From NCBI GenBank assembly GCA_036521995.1, contig DATDGR010000157.1, forward strand, positions 1 through 14,334: a stretch of DNA of 14,334 bases, in the 5' to 3' direction. The first letter of the stretch is position 1. Each line of letters starts with the position of its first letter. Both the position numbers and the translations under genes were made by a program. The notes under the pieces are model-generated. The model worked only from the letters and a program-made list of their open reading frames with translations, had not been told where the DNA came from and searched no databases. Below, in pieces: positions 1 through 8,000 of the stretch. The DNA is from Gp13-AA77 sp036521995. Its GTDB lineage: Bacteria; Acidobacteriota; Terriglobia; UBA7540.

Positions 1-1488
1 CACCACGGTCGGCTGGCCGCCGTCCTCCTCTCGCGAAGGTGAGAGCGGCACGTAACCGGCTTGAAGCGTAGTCCGGTCGCCCGTCATCAAGGCTTCGAAA
101 GCGGCATTGATAGCGTTCTGAATCGAAGGCACGGACCGGAAGCTGGTGGTCAGGTTCACGTGGGTTGCTCCGCGGCCGGCCAGCAGCTCCTTGACCCTCT
201 GGTAGATTCCCAGATCGGCGCGGCGAAAGCGATAGATGGCCTGCTTCGGATCTCCGACAATGAAGAGCTTCCCGCGCTCCGGCTTCACGTCGCGCCAGTT
301 GCTGACCTCGGGATCGCTGCCGGCAAGCAGCAGAAGGATTTCCACCTGCAGAGGATCGGTATCCTGGAACTCGTCGATGAAAATGCGCTTGAAGCGCCGC
401 TGAAACTCCTCGCGCACCGGACGGCAGTCGCGGATCAAGTCCCGGGCGCGCAGCAGCAGATCGAGAAAGTCGAGCCTTCCGGCGCGAGCCTTAAGCCGGT
501 TGTAGCGTTCGATCGAGTCGTTCAGCTCGTGGTGCAGCAGCGCGGCCAGATCCGCGTCCGCCAACTTGGCAAAGCGTTCCACGGCCGCCAGGAATTCCAA
601 GTGCGCCGCCAGCACCTGTTCCCGCCGCAACCCTTCGGCGTACTCGGCGCCAAACCCGCTGCGAGGCTTGCGGAACTTCCTGCCTTCCTCATCCACATAG
701 GAGACGAAGCTCACGAACTCAGCTTCCAGGCCGTCGTAGTCCCGCTCCCGCACTTTCTCGATCAAGCGGATGTCATCGCTCAACCGCCGCGCCTTCCGGG
801 TGTCTTCGTAGAAGCCGTCGTTGCTCTTGGCCGGAGACCTGGTCAGTTCCGCGAACCGGTGCAATCTTTCCACCAGCGCGTTGATCTCCGCTTCTCGCGG
901 AAACGGATCGCGGCGCCAGGGCGCAGGGTAATCCTGCCACCCGGCGAGCTCCCAGCCCGCCGCCCGCAAGCGCGCCGTGGGATCGTCGTCTCGGGAGCGT
1001 CGGCGCAGGGCGCGCCGGATCCCTTCCGGCGGATTCTCCAGCTTCTCTTCCAGCCAGCGCTCGAAGGCCTCATCATAGAGCCGCCTGGCCGCCGCCTCGT
1101 CCAGGGATTCGAAGCGCGGATCGACGCACGCTTCCACCGGCCGCGCGCGCAGCAGATCGGCGCAGAAACCGTGGATCGTACTGATGTGAGACTCTTCGAG
1201 CCTGGCGGCCGCATTCCGAAGATTACAGCGCTGATCATCGCTGCGGGCGGCCTCGCTTTCCTCTTCCAGCCTCGACCGCAGCCGCAGCTTCAGTTCGCCC
1301 GCGGATTTTTCGGTAAAGGTGACGGCCACGATCTCATGAATTCCGGCCCGGCCCTCCGCGATCACATTCACGATGCGGTTGACCAACTCCGTCGTCTTGC
1401 CGGTTCCGGCGGCGGCCTCGACGATCATGCTCTGGTCGAGAGCATTCCGGATCAGATCCCGGTCTTTCTGATCAACCAGCGGAGTCAT
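1..1488 (-). CDS. addA: AddA/UvrD-type ATP-dependent helicase (N-terminal part, cut by window edge)
   Basis: The minus frame is open from an ATG at 1488 to base 1 (496 codons), so the C-terminal half, including any nuclease domain, lies outside. It reads as a superfamily 1A helicase. A Q-motif-like N-terminus is followed by Walker A AAAGTGKT (residues 25-32), motif Ia VTFTEKSAGELKLRLR, STIHGFC (103-109), Walker B DEFQDTDP (372-379), motif III GDPKQAIYRFRRAD (412-425) and SFRS (449-452). With the AddB-like gene upstream on the same strand, it should be the motor subunit of an AddAB-type helicase-nuclease that resects or degrades double-stranded DNA ends in the cytoplasm. RecB or a stand-alone UvrD-like helicase is possible, because the C-terminus is not visible. 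The ATG has no clear Shine-Dalgarno sequence. A stop precedes it in frame, so no earlier start exists. Unusually, 839 bp of non-coding DNA and a KAP NTPase gene separate it from addB. Confidence 0.94.
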   Translation of the reverse strand, partial: MTPLVDQKDRDLIRNALDQSMIVEAAAGTGKTTELVNRIVNVIAEGRAGIHEIVAVTFTEKSAGELKLRLRSRLEEESEAARSDDQRCNLRNAAARLEESHISTIHGFCADLLRARPVEACVDPRFESLDEAAARRLYDEAFERWLEEKLENPPEGIRRALRRRSRDDDPTARLRAAGWELAGWQDYPAPWRRDPFPREAEINALVERLHRFAELTRSPAKSNDGFYEDTRKARRLSDDIRLIEKVRERDYDGLEAEFVSFVSYVDEEGRKFRKPRSGFGAEYAEGLRREQVLAAHLEFLAAVERFAKLADADLAALLHHELNDSIERYNRLKARAGRLDFLDLLLRARDLIRDCRPVREEFQRRFKRIFIDEFQDTDPLQVEILLLLAGSDPEVSNWRDVKPERGKLFIVGDPKQAIYRFRRADLGIYQRVKELLAGRGATHVNLTTSFRSVPSIQNAINAAFEALMTGDRTTLQAGYVPLSPSREEDGGQPTVV

Positions 1489-1666
1489 AGCAGCGTCGTC
1501 ATGGCACTTTCAACAGGACTGACTCAATTCAAGCCGTTCAAGGATACACCCTGGCATCGCAGGGCGGTCTGGGCTCCCGAGCGGCTCTCGCCTTGACCCC
1601 GGCGTACCCCCTCGTCTAGGCCCACCCGGTCCTCATTGACCGGAGACCTAATTTTCGCATCTACTG

Positions 1667-1697
1667 ATTCTAAATAACATCGTGGCTTTCTTTCCAA
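1667..1697 (-). promoter_or_regulatory. Candidate promoter for addA
   Basis: Read on the minus strand, TTGGAA (1692-1697) is followed after 19 bases by TAGAAT (1667-1672), about 180 bases upstream of the addA ATG. The -10 matches the sigma-70 consensus in five of six positions, but the spacer is longer than ideal and the -35 is weak. It overlaps the third AAAGCCACGAT repeat core. Read-through from the KAP gene is the alternative. Confidence 0.25.
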
Positions 1698-1803
1698 GCT
1701 CAACCCGGAACCCCGGGGACCGCGGATCGGGCCCGCCGCCCCCGGGCCCAGCGCCAACTGTGTGGTTCGTGAGCGGGGCACCAGTAACCGTCAGCGCTCG
1801 CCC

Positions 1804-1817
1804 GTAACGTGTAACGT
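1804..1817. repeat. Exact tandem GTAACGT x2
   Basis: Two exact heptamers, GTAACGT at 1804-1810 and 1811-1817, sit 35 bases from the first 51-bp repeat. Further GTAAC or GTTAC cores occur at 1784-1788, 1924-1928, 2048-2052 and 2053-2057, giving six cores within about 275 bases. They may be a regulator binding cluster or simply repeat debris. Confidence 0.45.
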
Positions 1818-1853
1818 GGTCCGGCATCGAGGTCCCCACGGTCGTTGAACTGA

Positions 1854-1904
1854 CACATATATCAGCAACCCGATGGGTTTGTTAAAGATCGTGGCTTTGA
1901 ACGT
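1854..1904 (-). repeat. 51-bp direct repeat, copy A
   Basis: This copy aligns without gaps to 1976-2026 at a fixed offset of 122 bases, with 39 of 51 positions identical by my count. The last 19 bases (1886-1904, AGATCGTGGCTTTGAACGT on the plus strand) are identical. On the minus strand both copies can be read in one frame with similar peptides, TFKATI followed by a K and then LL.YV. That is either chance within a repeat or the trace of a decayed duplicated coding segment. Confidence 0.7.
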
Positions 1905-1975
1905 CGTCTTGTCCGCCTGACGCGTTACCGGCTCCGTCCTGGCCGCCGCCTGATACGGGTCTGCGATTTCCATGC

Positions 1976-2026
1976 CACATATCCGAGCAACTTGTTTAGT
2001 ATCTTTGAGATCGTGGCTTTGAACGT
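1976..2026 (-). repeat. 51-bp direct repeat, copy B
   Basis: This is the partner of 1854-1904. Both copies begin with CACATAT and share AGCAAC seven to fifteen bases in, then diverge in the middle, and end with the same 19 bases (2008-2026). On the minus strand the frame reads ERATFKATISKILNKLLGYV and runs to a stop without a good start codon. The 11-base core ATCGTGGCTTT recurs at 1679-1689. Confidence 0.7.
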
Positions 2027-2047
2027 AGCCCTCTCGAATTTCCTCTT

Positions 2048-2057
2048 GTAACGTTAC
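2048..2057. promoter_or_regulatory. Perfect palindrome GTAACGTTAC
   Basis: A perfect 10-base palindrome lies 21 bases beyond repeat copy B. It shares its GTAACGT half with the tandem heptamers at 1804-1817. It is compatible with an operator for a dimeric regulator, but nothing in the window identifies the protein that would bind it. Confidence 0.25.
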
Positions 2058-2104
2058 TTCTCGCCGCTAGCGACGCCCCTGGCCTCGCTGAGCGATGAAA
2101 AGGA

Positions 2105-2183
2105 TTCACCAGAGAGGCGCGGAGGCAAGGAGAAACGGCTTCTGAAAAAGCTTTGCCTCTGTGTCTCTGCGTCTCTGCGGTAG
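2105..2183. repeat. Imperfect inverted repeat of the CAGAGAC intergenic class
   Basis: The left arm, beginning TTCACCAGAGAGGCGCGGAG at 2105 and running to about 2132, is an imperfect reverse complement of the right arm (about 2151-2183), which reads on the minus strand ACCGCAGAGACGCAGAGACA followed by CAGAGGCAAAG. A short AAACGGCTTCTGAAAAAG-type loop separates them. I recognise this as one of the dispersed palindromic CACAGAGAC-like repeats found between genes in many environmental bacteria, including Acidobacteria. It would fold into a long interrupted hairpin and could act as a transcription barrier after the KAP gene. It encodes nothing. Confidence 0.65.
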
Positions 2184-2309
2184 GCCTCTAACATCCGCGA
2201 TCGGGAGGCACCGGTCAAGTTAATTTCTGGAATGCAGATGGTCAACTGGTGGCCAGGGTCGGTGCTGTCCGGACCGCGGCCCTTTCGCCTGGCCGCTCGC
2301 CTGCTTAGG

Positions 2310-2321
2310 CCGTTCGAACGG
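2310..2321. promoter_or_regulatory. Perfect palindrome CCGTTCGAACGG just after the KAP stop codon
   Basis: This 12-base perfect palindrome lies six bases downstream of the KAP stop. It has no loop and no run of T on the minus strand, so it is not a classical intrinsic terminator. An operator or a chance palindrome in GC-rich DNA is equally likely. Confidence 0.25.
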
Positions 2322-2327
2322 ACACGT

Positions 2328-4901
2328 TCACGAAATATTGAGGCCAGGAAGTTCGCCTTCGCCCTCCCAAGTGCCGGCAACCAGCCTCTCCATCCGTCCG
2401 ATGGCCTTCATCTCGACTTCATTCAAGGGCTCTCCCTCTGGTATATCGCCGAGGAGCCGTCTGAACTCATCCGCCGGGAAAACGTCGCTCACTGCTGCAG
2501 AGGGATATCCCCCCGACCACGAAACGCCGCGAGGAAAAGCAAAGTCGGCAGCTTGCGCCAGTTTCCTTCGGCTTTTACCTATGAACCCTCGCCAAAATGC
2601 GTACGCGATCTCCCGATCCTCCGGGGAGTTATTCGCCCATAATCGGAACGCTTGCCAATCGGCGCACTTGAGATCGACCTCCTGGGTTACGCTGTCTGCA
2701 CCATACCGCCTGCGCATTCTCGTTATGAACGCAGCTCTCACAGTCCCAGCGTTGATGTGAGTGAAGTTTGTGAGCACCTTGTTCCGATCCTGGTGCTCGG
2801 TAAACTCCAGGATCCTCAACGCGAATGTATCATCAGATGCGCGGGCCATCGCGGTCTCTAACACGCGTTGTGCGTCATGCGTGGCAGACAGTCTCTGCGC
2901 AGCTGTGAAGACGAGGTTCAGAGCTTGAGCCGCTTCGCCGACTTTGAGGAAGTCATACGCGTAGTTAGCTGCTCGATCAGCCGCCGCGTAGGCGAGGCGT
3001 TCGACCGCGAGATCAGTAAGCCCCTCTGCCCGATTCGCCTTCCAGAGGAAGTCCTCTCGCTTGGGGTGTTTCGGAGGGATCGACTCAAGTATTCCACTGA
3101 AAATCCGTCCCGCACCCGCATCCGACGCAGCTTCGTTCAGGTCCGAAACCATTTGGCTTAGCTCTGCATTGCTGAACATCTCCTCGGGGACTTGACCCCG
3201 AAAGTAGATGTGAAAGTAATCAGCTGAGCAAATCCTCTTCTCAGCGTCAGCCGTGCTTTCGTTTTTGCGATTGACGTGCGAGTGAAACCGCCTGCTGGCA
3301 TTGACGAGGCTTTCATAGGCCGGAAAGAGCCAGCTCAGCAGGGCTTGGGCGGCCTCAGGCTTGCCCCCGTCCGCCGATGCTTGTTTTACTTCTGCGGCGA
3401 ACTTCTCAATGCCCTCCTTCCTCTTCTCTTCCCAGCTGTATTCGTACTTGGCCCAGGAGCTGCTCCCTGGCGTCAGATACGGGCGATTCGTTCTCACTAA
3501 GCGGTATGTCTCCGGGAAGAAGCGCCGAACAGCCTCGATAGCAACCAAGTCGAACGGATTCACTTCTCCAACGATCGACCGGGCCGCTGCGAAGATGTCA
3601 TTCAACAAGATATTGGCCTTTCTAAGGTTCGTGCACAGCATTGCAAGCGCATCTTGCCAGAGCCCTTCCAACAGCTTCGAGAAGTTTGCTTCGTCCTCCT
3701 CCTTTATGAACCACCTCTGCTGGGCGAGCTCGTTCTTTAGGCGAGCTTGGAACAGCTTGCCGACTAGGTCTGAGCTTGGCCCTGACAGACTGACGGAGAC
3801 GGGAAAGAACTTTTCAAGATAATCGCGGGACTCTTGCATTTCATCGGTGACATGCTTTTCGCTGAACGCACAGACAAACGACACGTTGGGAATCGTAAAT
3901 GCTCCTCTGAGCACCTTCAGAAGGACAGCGAGCTCTTCTTTCTGCATTCTGTCGATTTCGTCGATGAGAGCCAATATCCGGACGGGCAGTCGACTGAGCG
4001 CTTCGCGGAGATCTTGAATGTCGTCACGTTGCGAGCGTGTTGGAAGTAATTCCTTCATCCCCGCCAGGCGTGGTACGGAGCCGCCTATCGCCCTCGCATA
4101 GGTGAGGAGCGTCTTGCGAAGTCGCGGAACGTGCACGTACTTCCTGCATTCTGTTGCGATGTCACTAAAAAGGTCGGTAGAAAGGGTTACTTCTGACCCG
4201 GGTAGCCAGGCGCTGAATGAAACCACGATTGCCTTTCCCGCGACGGCTCTTCTAAGGAGGTTTAGTGCGGAACTCTTGCCGTCGCCGAGATCTCCCTGTA
4301 GAGCCACGATGGGGCTGCCTTGACGAAGAGCGTGGTCGGCGAGCAGTTCCACCACCGCTGCCCGGCCGATGACATCTTGGTCCCAACTGCCGATCGGATC
4401 GTCGCTGGTACTCGGCTTCCACACGTGTTCGGAGGAGGCACTGCGTTTGGCTACGGGAATGTCCAGCTTGATGCTGAGCTCTGCGGACGCGGGTGGCCTT
4501 GCCCGCCGCCAGCACTCGGCCCCGACGACGCCTAAGACGAGCGCCACTCCAGCGAAGACGGTAGCTTTTGGGTGGATCGGTCCCCAAGTTACAACCACGA
4601 AGATCGAAAGAGCCACGGTGAGAGGCGTTAGACTGACAATTCCCGCCCACCAAGCACGCGTAAAGGGCAGGAGCCACCGCAGAGCAGGTGGCAAGAAAAG
4701 CACAGCGACGCTGAGGCACAGAAGGGCTAGCTCAAGGCTATAAGCCTGAAAGCCGTCGAAATGCAGTTTGGCGGGAAGGGCAGTCCACGCGCTGCGCAGC
4801 AAGCCTGTAAAGACGCGGTCACGCGCGAACAAGTGGCCCACAATGGCGGCCACGGAGCCAGCTAGCAGGCCCACGCCGGCGCGCTGCAATTGGGTTCTCA
4901 T
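2328..4901 (-). CDS. KAP-family P-loop NTPase with four N-terminal membrane segments
   Basis: The product is 857 residues from ATG 4901. A TTG at 4994 in the same frame would add 31 residues; I prefer the ATG because it starts right before the first membrane helix. There are four hydrophobic segments, at about 8-25, 54-76, 85-106 and 112-129. The Arg-rich turns fit both ends being cytoplasmic. The NTPase domain follows: Walker A GDLGDGKS (203-210), the KAP-type strand ending SFSAW (Trp232), Walker B LIDEIDRM (314-317 = DEID), YLEKFF (361-366), then TNLRKANILLND and NPFDLVAIEAVRRFFPETYR, both typical of the family's lid region. The last roughly 350 residues are probably helical and match nothing I know. 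KAP proteins are membrane-associated NTPases and include the phage-exclusion protein PifA. A defence role here is inferred. Base composition looks less GC-rich than addB (one sampled 60-base line each: 34 versus 43 G+C), suggesting acquisition. It lies between addB and addA on the same strand. Confidence 0.92.
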   Translation of the reverse strand: MRTQLQRAGVGLLAGSVAAIVGHLFARDRVFTGLLRSAWTALPAKLHFDGFQAYSLELALLCLSVAVLFLPPALRWLLPFTRAWWAGIVSLTPLTVALSIFVVVTWGPIHPKATVFAGVALVLGVVGAECWRRARPPASAELSIKLDIPVAKRSASSEHVWKPSTSDDPIGSWDQDVIGRAAVVELLADHALRQGSPIVALQGDLGDGKSSALNLLRRAVAGKAIVVSFSAWLPGSEVTLSTDLFSDIATECRKYVHVPRLRKTLLTYARAIGGSVPRLAGMKELLPTRSQRDDIQDLREALSRLPVRILALIDEIDRMQKEELAVLLKVLRGAFTIPNVSFVCAFSEKHVTDEMQESRDYLEKFFPVSVSLSGPSSDLVGKLFQARLKNELAQQRWFIKEEDEANFSKLLEGLWQDALAMLCTNLRKANILLNDIFAAARSIVGEVNPFDLVAIEAVRRFFPETYRLVRTNRPYLTPGSSSWAKYEYSWEEKRKEGIEKFAAEVKQASADGGKPEAAQALLSWLFPAYESLVNASRRFHSHVNRKNESTADAEKRICSADYFHIYFRGQVPEEMFSNAELSQMVSDLNEAASDAGAGRIFSGILESIPPKHPKREDFLWKANRAEGLTDLAVERLAYAAADRAANYAYDFLKVGEAAQALNLVFTAAQRLSATHDAQRVLETAMARASDDTFALRILEFTEHQDRNKVLTNFTHINAGTVRAAFITRMRRRYGADSVTQEVDLKCADWQAFRLWANNSPEDREIAYAFWRGFIGKSRRKLAQAADFAFPRGVSWSGGYPSAAVSDVFPADEFRRLLGDIPEGEPLNEVEMKAIGRMERLVAGTWEGEGELPGLNIS

Positions 4902-5017
4902 GAAGCGGCCGTTAACCCCGGTGAACGCGAGGCGGCCATCAACTAACTCTTGGCGCCGCGGAATGCTCACACGGTTCAATCTTGTGGCCTCCAAGTGGGC
5001 ATCCGGTTTCGCTGAAC

Positions 5018-8000
5018 CTACGGCAGACCTCGAAGCGTATTGAGGTCGTCCAGCCGGCCCTGATCCTTCCGTGTGACCCGAATCTCTTCACAAGGACCGC
5101 AGACCTCGTGGAAGTCGCACCAGGAGCAGGCGCGCTCCTTCGGAGCCGGCGGCAGAAAAGCCTGCTCCACAGCGCGGTCGATGATTTCGAGCACCTGGCG
5201 GCCGCGCAGCCGGGTGACGTCGTGCAGTTTCACCACGCGCTCGCTGAAGCCTCCCACCGACGTGCAGAAGTAAAGACGACCCTCGGCGACGCGCGCGCGC
5301 TTCGCGATCTCGACCGCCAGCCCGTAGAGGACGGGCTGGAGCACTTCGCCGCCGCCCAGCACCATACCTTCCTGGGTCCGATTGGCGCCCGTCTTGTAGT
5401 CGGTCACGCGCAGCTCGTCCGCGCCGCCCACCCGCCGCTCGACAACGTCGACGATGCCGTGTAACTGGTATCCGCCCGCCAGGACCACGGGATCGGGAAG
5501 GCTGGCGGGATCGCGGCCCGCTTCGGGAGGAAATCCTATGCCCAGTTCAAAGTGAATCGGAGTCCAGTCGCCCGGTGACTCGGCGGCGCGCTGCAGCCAG
5601 CCCCGAAGGTCGGTGCGAATGCCCTCGATGCTGTCCTGCCACACCTGCCGGATGGCGGGCGCGAGATCGTCACGGTATTTCTGTTCCACGCGGTCGACGG
5701 TCTCATCCAGCCGCTGCTGGGCCTCAGCCAGATTCGCCTGGGTCACCGGAAGCCCATCCGCCCGCTGCAACTGCCGCATGAACTCGGCGAGCACGCGGTG
5801 AAAGATGGCGCCGCGCGTCAGGGGATCCATCTGCACCAGGTACACGGCGTCCTGGCGCGGCTCCAGCCGGTGGATGGTTGACAGCAGGAACTTGTACGGG
5901 CACAGGGCAAAGTTCTGCAAGGCCGAAACCGAGTAGGGCCTGGCGCCGAGGCGATGCGGTGCCAGCGCCGCGGTGGCGGCCACGGTCGGTTCGCAGAGGC
6001 CGTCAGCCGCCGACCAGGGCTTGCGCCAGCGCGCCCAGCGCGAACGCAATGATCGGGCCAGGTGTGAATTCAACTCCAGGAGGTAGCGGGCGCGTCCCTC
6101 GGTGGCGGCGCCCGAAGGCTGGCGCAACAGCGCGCCCAGGACCGCGAGGTCGTACTCCATGTCGTCGATGGCGCGGCTCGGGTCCGTGGGGGCGGGCCAG
6201 GCCAGGGCGGCGTCCGCTTCGCGCCTCGCTTCGGCCTCCAACTCCTCGAACTTTGGAATCTTTCCTGTCGCGGCCCGTTGGACGTCAAGCGCGTAGAACG
6301 AAGGCACCCGCTGGCGCGCCTGGGCCACGTCCAGCCGCGGGTAGGAGAAACAAATCCGCCGTTGCGCCGCTCCTGCCGCCAGACGGAGTTGCAAGCGCTC
6401 GCTGTCCACTCGGTCATCCTGCACGCGCAGCCCCGGCCCCAATTTCCGTCTCAACTCGTCCAGCAAAATCGGATCTTCGCTCACCCGCTGTGGAAAGATG
6501 CGCTCCGCCACTCCGGGCACGAAAACCAACTCAAAACTGCGCCCACGCGCCTGCTCCGGCGTTCCCACAAAGACCCGGCCGTAGTCGCGCGGCGGACGCT
6601 CGGGTTCGAGCGACACTAAGCGGTCGGCCAGAATGCCGCGAACCTCTTCCAGCGTTGCCGGACCGACGCGCTCCATGGGCTCGAGTTCAGCCAGGAGTCC
6701 CAAGACGCGCTCGGGATGACGGAGCACCACCGGCGCAAGGTCTTTCAGGTGCTCCAGCCATTCGCCCCAGCGCGCGGTGGCGGGCAGCGCAGCGAGTCTC
6801 CCGATCACGGGCAGGGCGAAAACCCGCAAGTGCCCCAGGTTCTTGAGATCACGCTCGGCTCCGAGCACCCGGGGCGACTCCGGCTCTTCGTCCCTCTGCC
6901 GGTCCCGTTTGAGGCGAAGCTCCGCCTCGAGCCCATCGAGCCGGCGAAGCCAGCGGTCCTGGCCGCCGATCACCGCCGCTTCCACCAGCAACTTCTCCCA
7001 CTGCCAGGGCGCGCGCAGGGTGCCCTCGAGCGCGGGCGCATCGTCGGTGTCGCCCGCAGGTCCGGCCGCTTCGGCTTCGGGCTCCAGGTCGCTTTCCGGC
7101 TCTTCCACTTCCGCGACCCCCGCCGCGGGACCGAGCGCTTCGTCGTCAGGACGTACCCAGGGCCGGGGCGCCGGTGGCGGCGCGCCGCCCGCGTCCAATT
7201 CGGGAACCTGCCCGAGCGAGAGGTATTCCGCGAAGCGCCGGGCGGAGAGCCTCTCGGCGGCACACGCCAGGATGGCCAGAAAGGCCCGTCCCGATGGGTC
7301 AGGACGCCTCGAGCCTCGCGTGAAAAAGGCAGGAATGCCGGCGCGGTCAAGCCCGGTTTCGAGCAACGAGGCATAGGCCGAGGGCGCGCGGAGTAAAATA
7401 GCCATTTCATCGATGCGAACTCCGCGCCGCGCTTCGTCCAGGATGCGGCGCGCGATCTCAGTACACTCGCGTCCCTCATCGGGTGCCGAGAAGAAGCAGA
7501 CGCTGCCGTCCGCCTCCGCCTCGCCTGGATTCCGGGGTTCAAAAAGATTTGAGCGCAGACGACTGAGGCTCGTATCCGGTCCATGCTTTGTGGGTTCGAT
7601 GGGCTGCACTCCCGGAATCGATTCGATAGCCTTGATCGTCCGCTGGTCGCCTTCGGGAACCGTGAGCAGGACGTTTGATGCCCGATCCACGAGGGTACGG
7701 AGGAAATCCAGTTCTGCTGCCGAAGGAAGGGCCATGTCGAGGAACAGCATGGGCCAGCCTGCAAAGCGGGTCTCGCCTGGCTCGCCGAGAGCACTGATGG
7801 CCGCTCGAAACAGAGCGGTCCGGTCCCCGATGGCAGCTTTTTCTAGTTGCTTCTCGAAGATCTGAAGCAGCCCTGCCAAGTCTCGACCCGAAGCCGCCAG
7901 CCCCGAAACGGAATCCGGTTTAGCGCCGGCGAGGCGCAGTTCGGCCAGGGTTGAGGCGAGCGCCGGCGCAAATCCGGGCAGATGGGCGACAGGTGCGAAG

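Larger units (their letters stand above)
1489..2327. other. Repeat-rich spacer between the KAP NTPase gene and addA, no convincing gene
   Basis: No ORF here has family motifs. The short minus-strand frames at 1524-1781, 1648-1839 and 1791-1973 overlap one another and show no recognisable domain. The stretch holds two 51-bp direct repeats (1854-1904, 1976-2026), a partial third copy (1679-1689), an exact GTAACGT tandem (1804-1817), the palindrome GTAACGTTAC (2048-2057), an imperfect inverted repeat (2105-2183) and a palindrome next to the KAP stop (2310-2321). It lies upstream of addA and probably carries its promoter. It may be a graveyard of small mobile repeats or the flank of the block that brought in the KAP gene. 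Confidence 0.6.

Noticed and set aside
61..1596. A 511-codon open frame on the plus strand opposite addA
   Set aside because: It lies wholly antisense to a gene with every helicase motif, starts with TTG, has no recognisable domain, and long antisense frames are expected in GC-rich coding DNA.
1524..1973. Three overlapping short minus-strand ORFs (63-85 codons) before addA
   Set aside because: They lie in different frames over repeats and skewed GC tracts, have no ribosome binding site or known motif, and cannot all be genes. The only interesting part, the shared TFKATI frame, is reported as a repeat finding.
1854..2026. A small CRISPR array
   Set aside because: Only two copies with 76% identity, a 71-base gap between them, no cas genes and no regular spacers.
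4902..4990. An integron attC-like site between addB and the KAP gene (GTTAAC and AACTAAC near 4910-4955)
   Set aside because: The two boxes do not form the paired R/L core sites, no integrase or second cassette is present, and the spacing does not fit.
4902..4994. The 31-residue extension of the KAP gene (RRQELVDGRLAFTGVNGR) as a remnant of a WYL-type regulator such as BrxR/CapW, which often begin with a similar RL...G..NR pattern
   Set aside because: The match is too short, the helix-turn-helix that should follow is absent, and the extension relies on a TTG start.
5878..6846. A 322-codon plus-strand frame opposite addB
   Set aside because: It is Arg/Pro/Ala-rich with no motif and is antisense to a well-supported gene; other plus-strand frames at 6716-7396 and 6777-7376 fail for the same reason.
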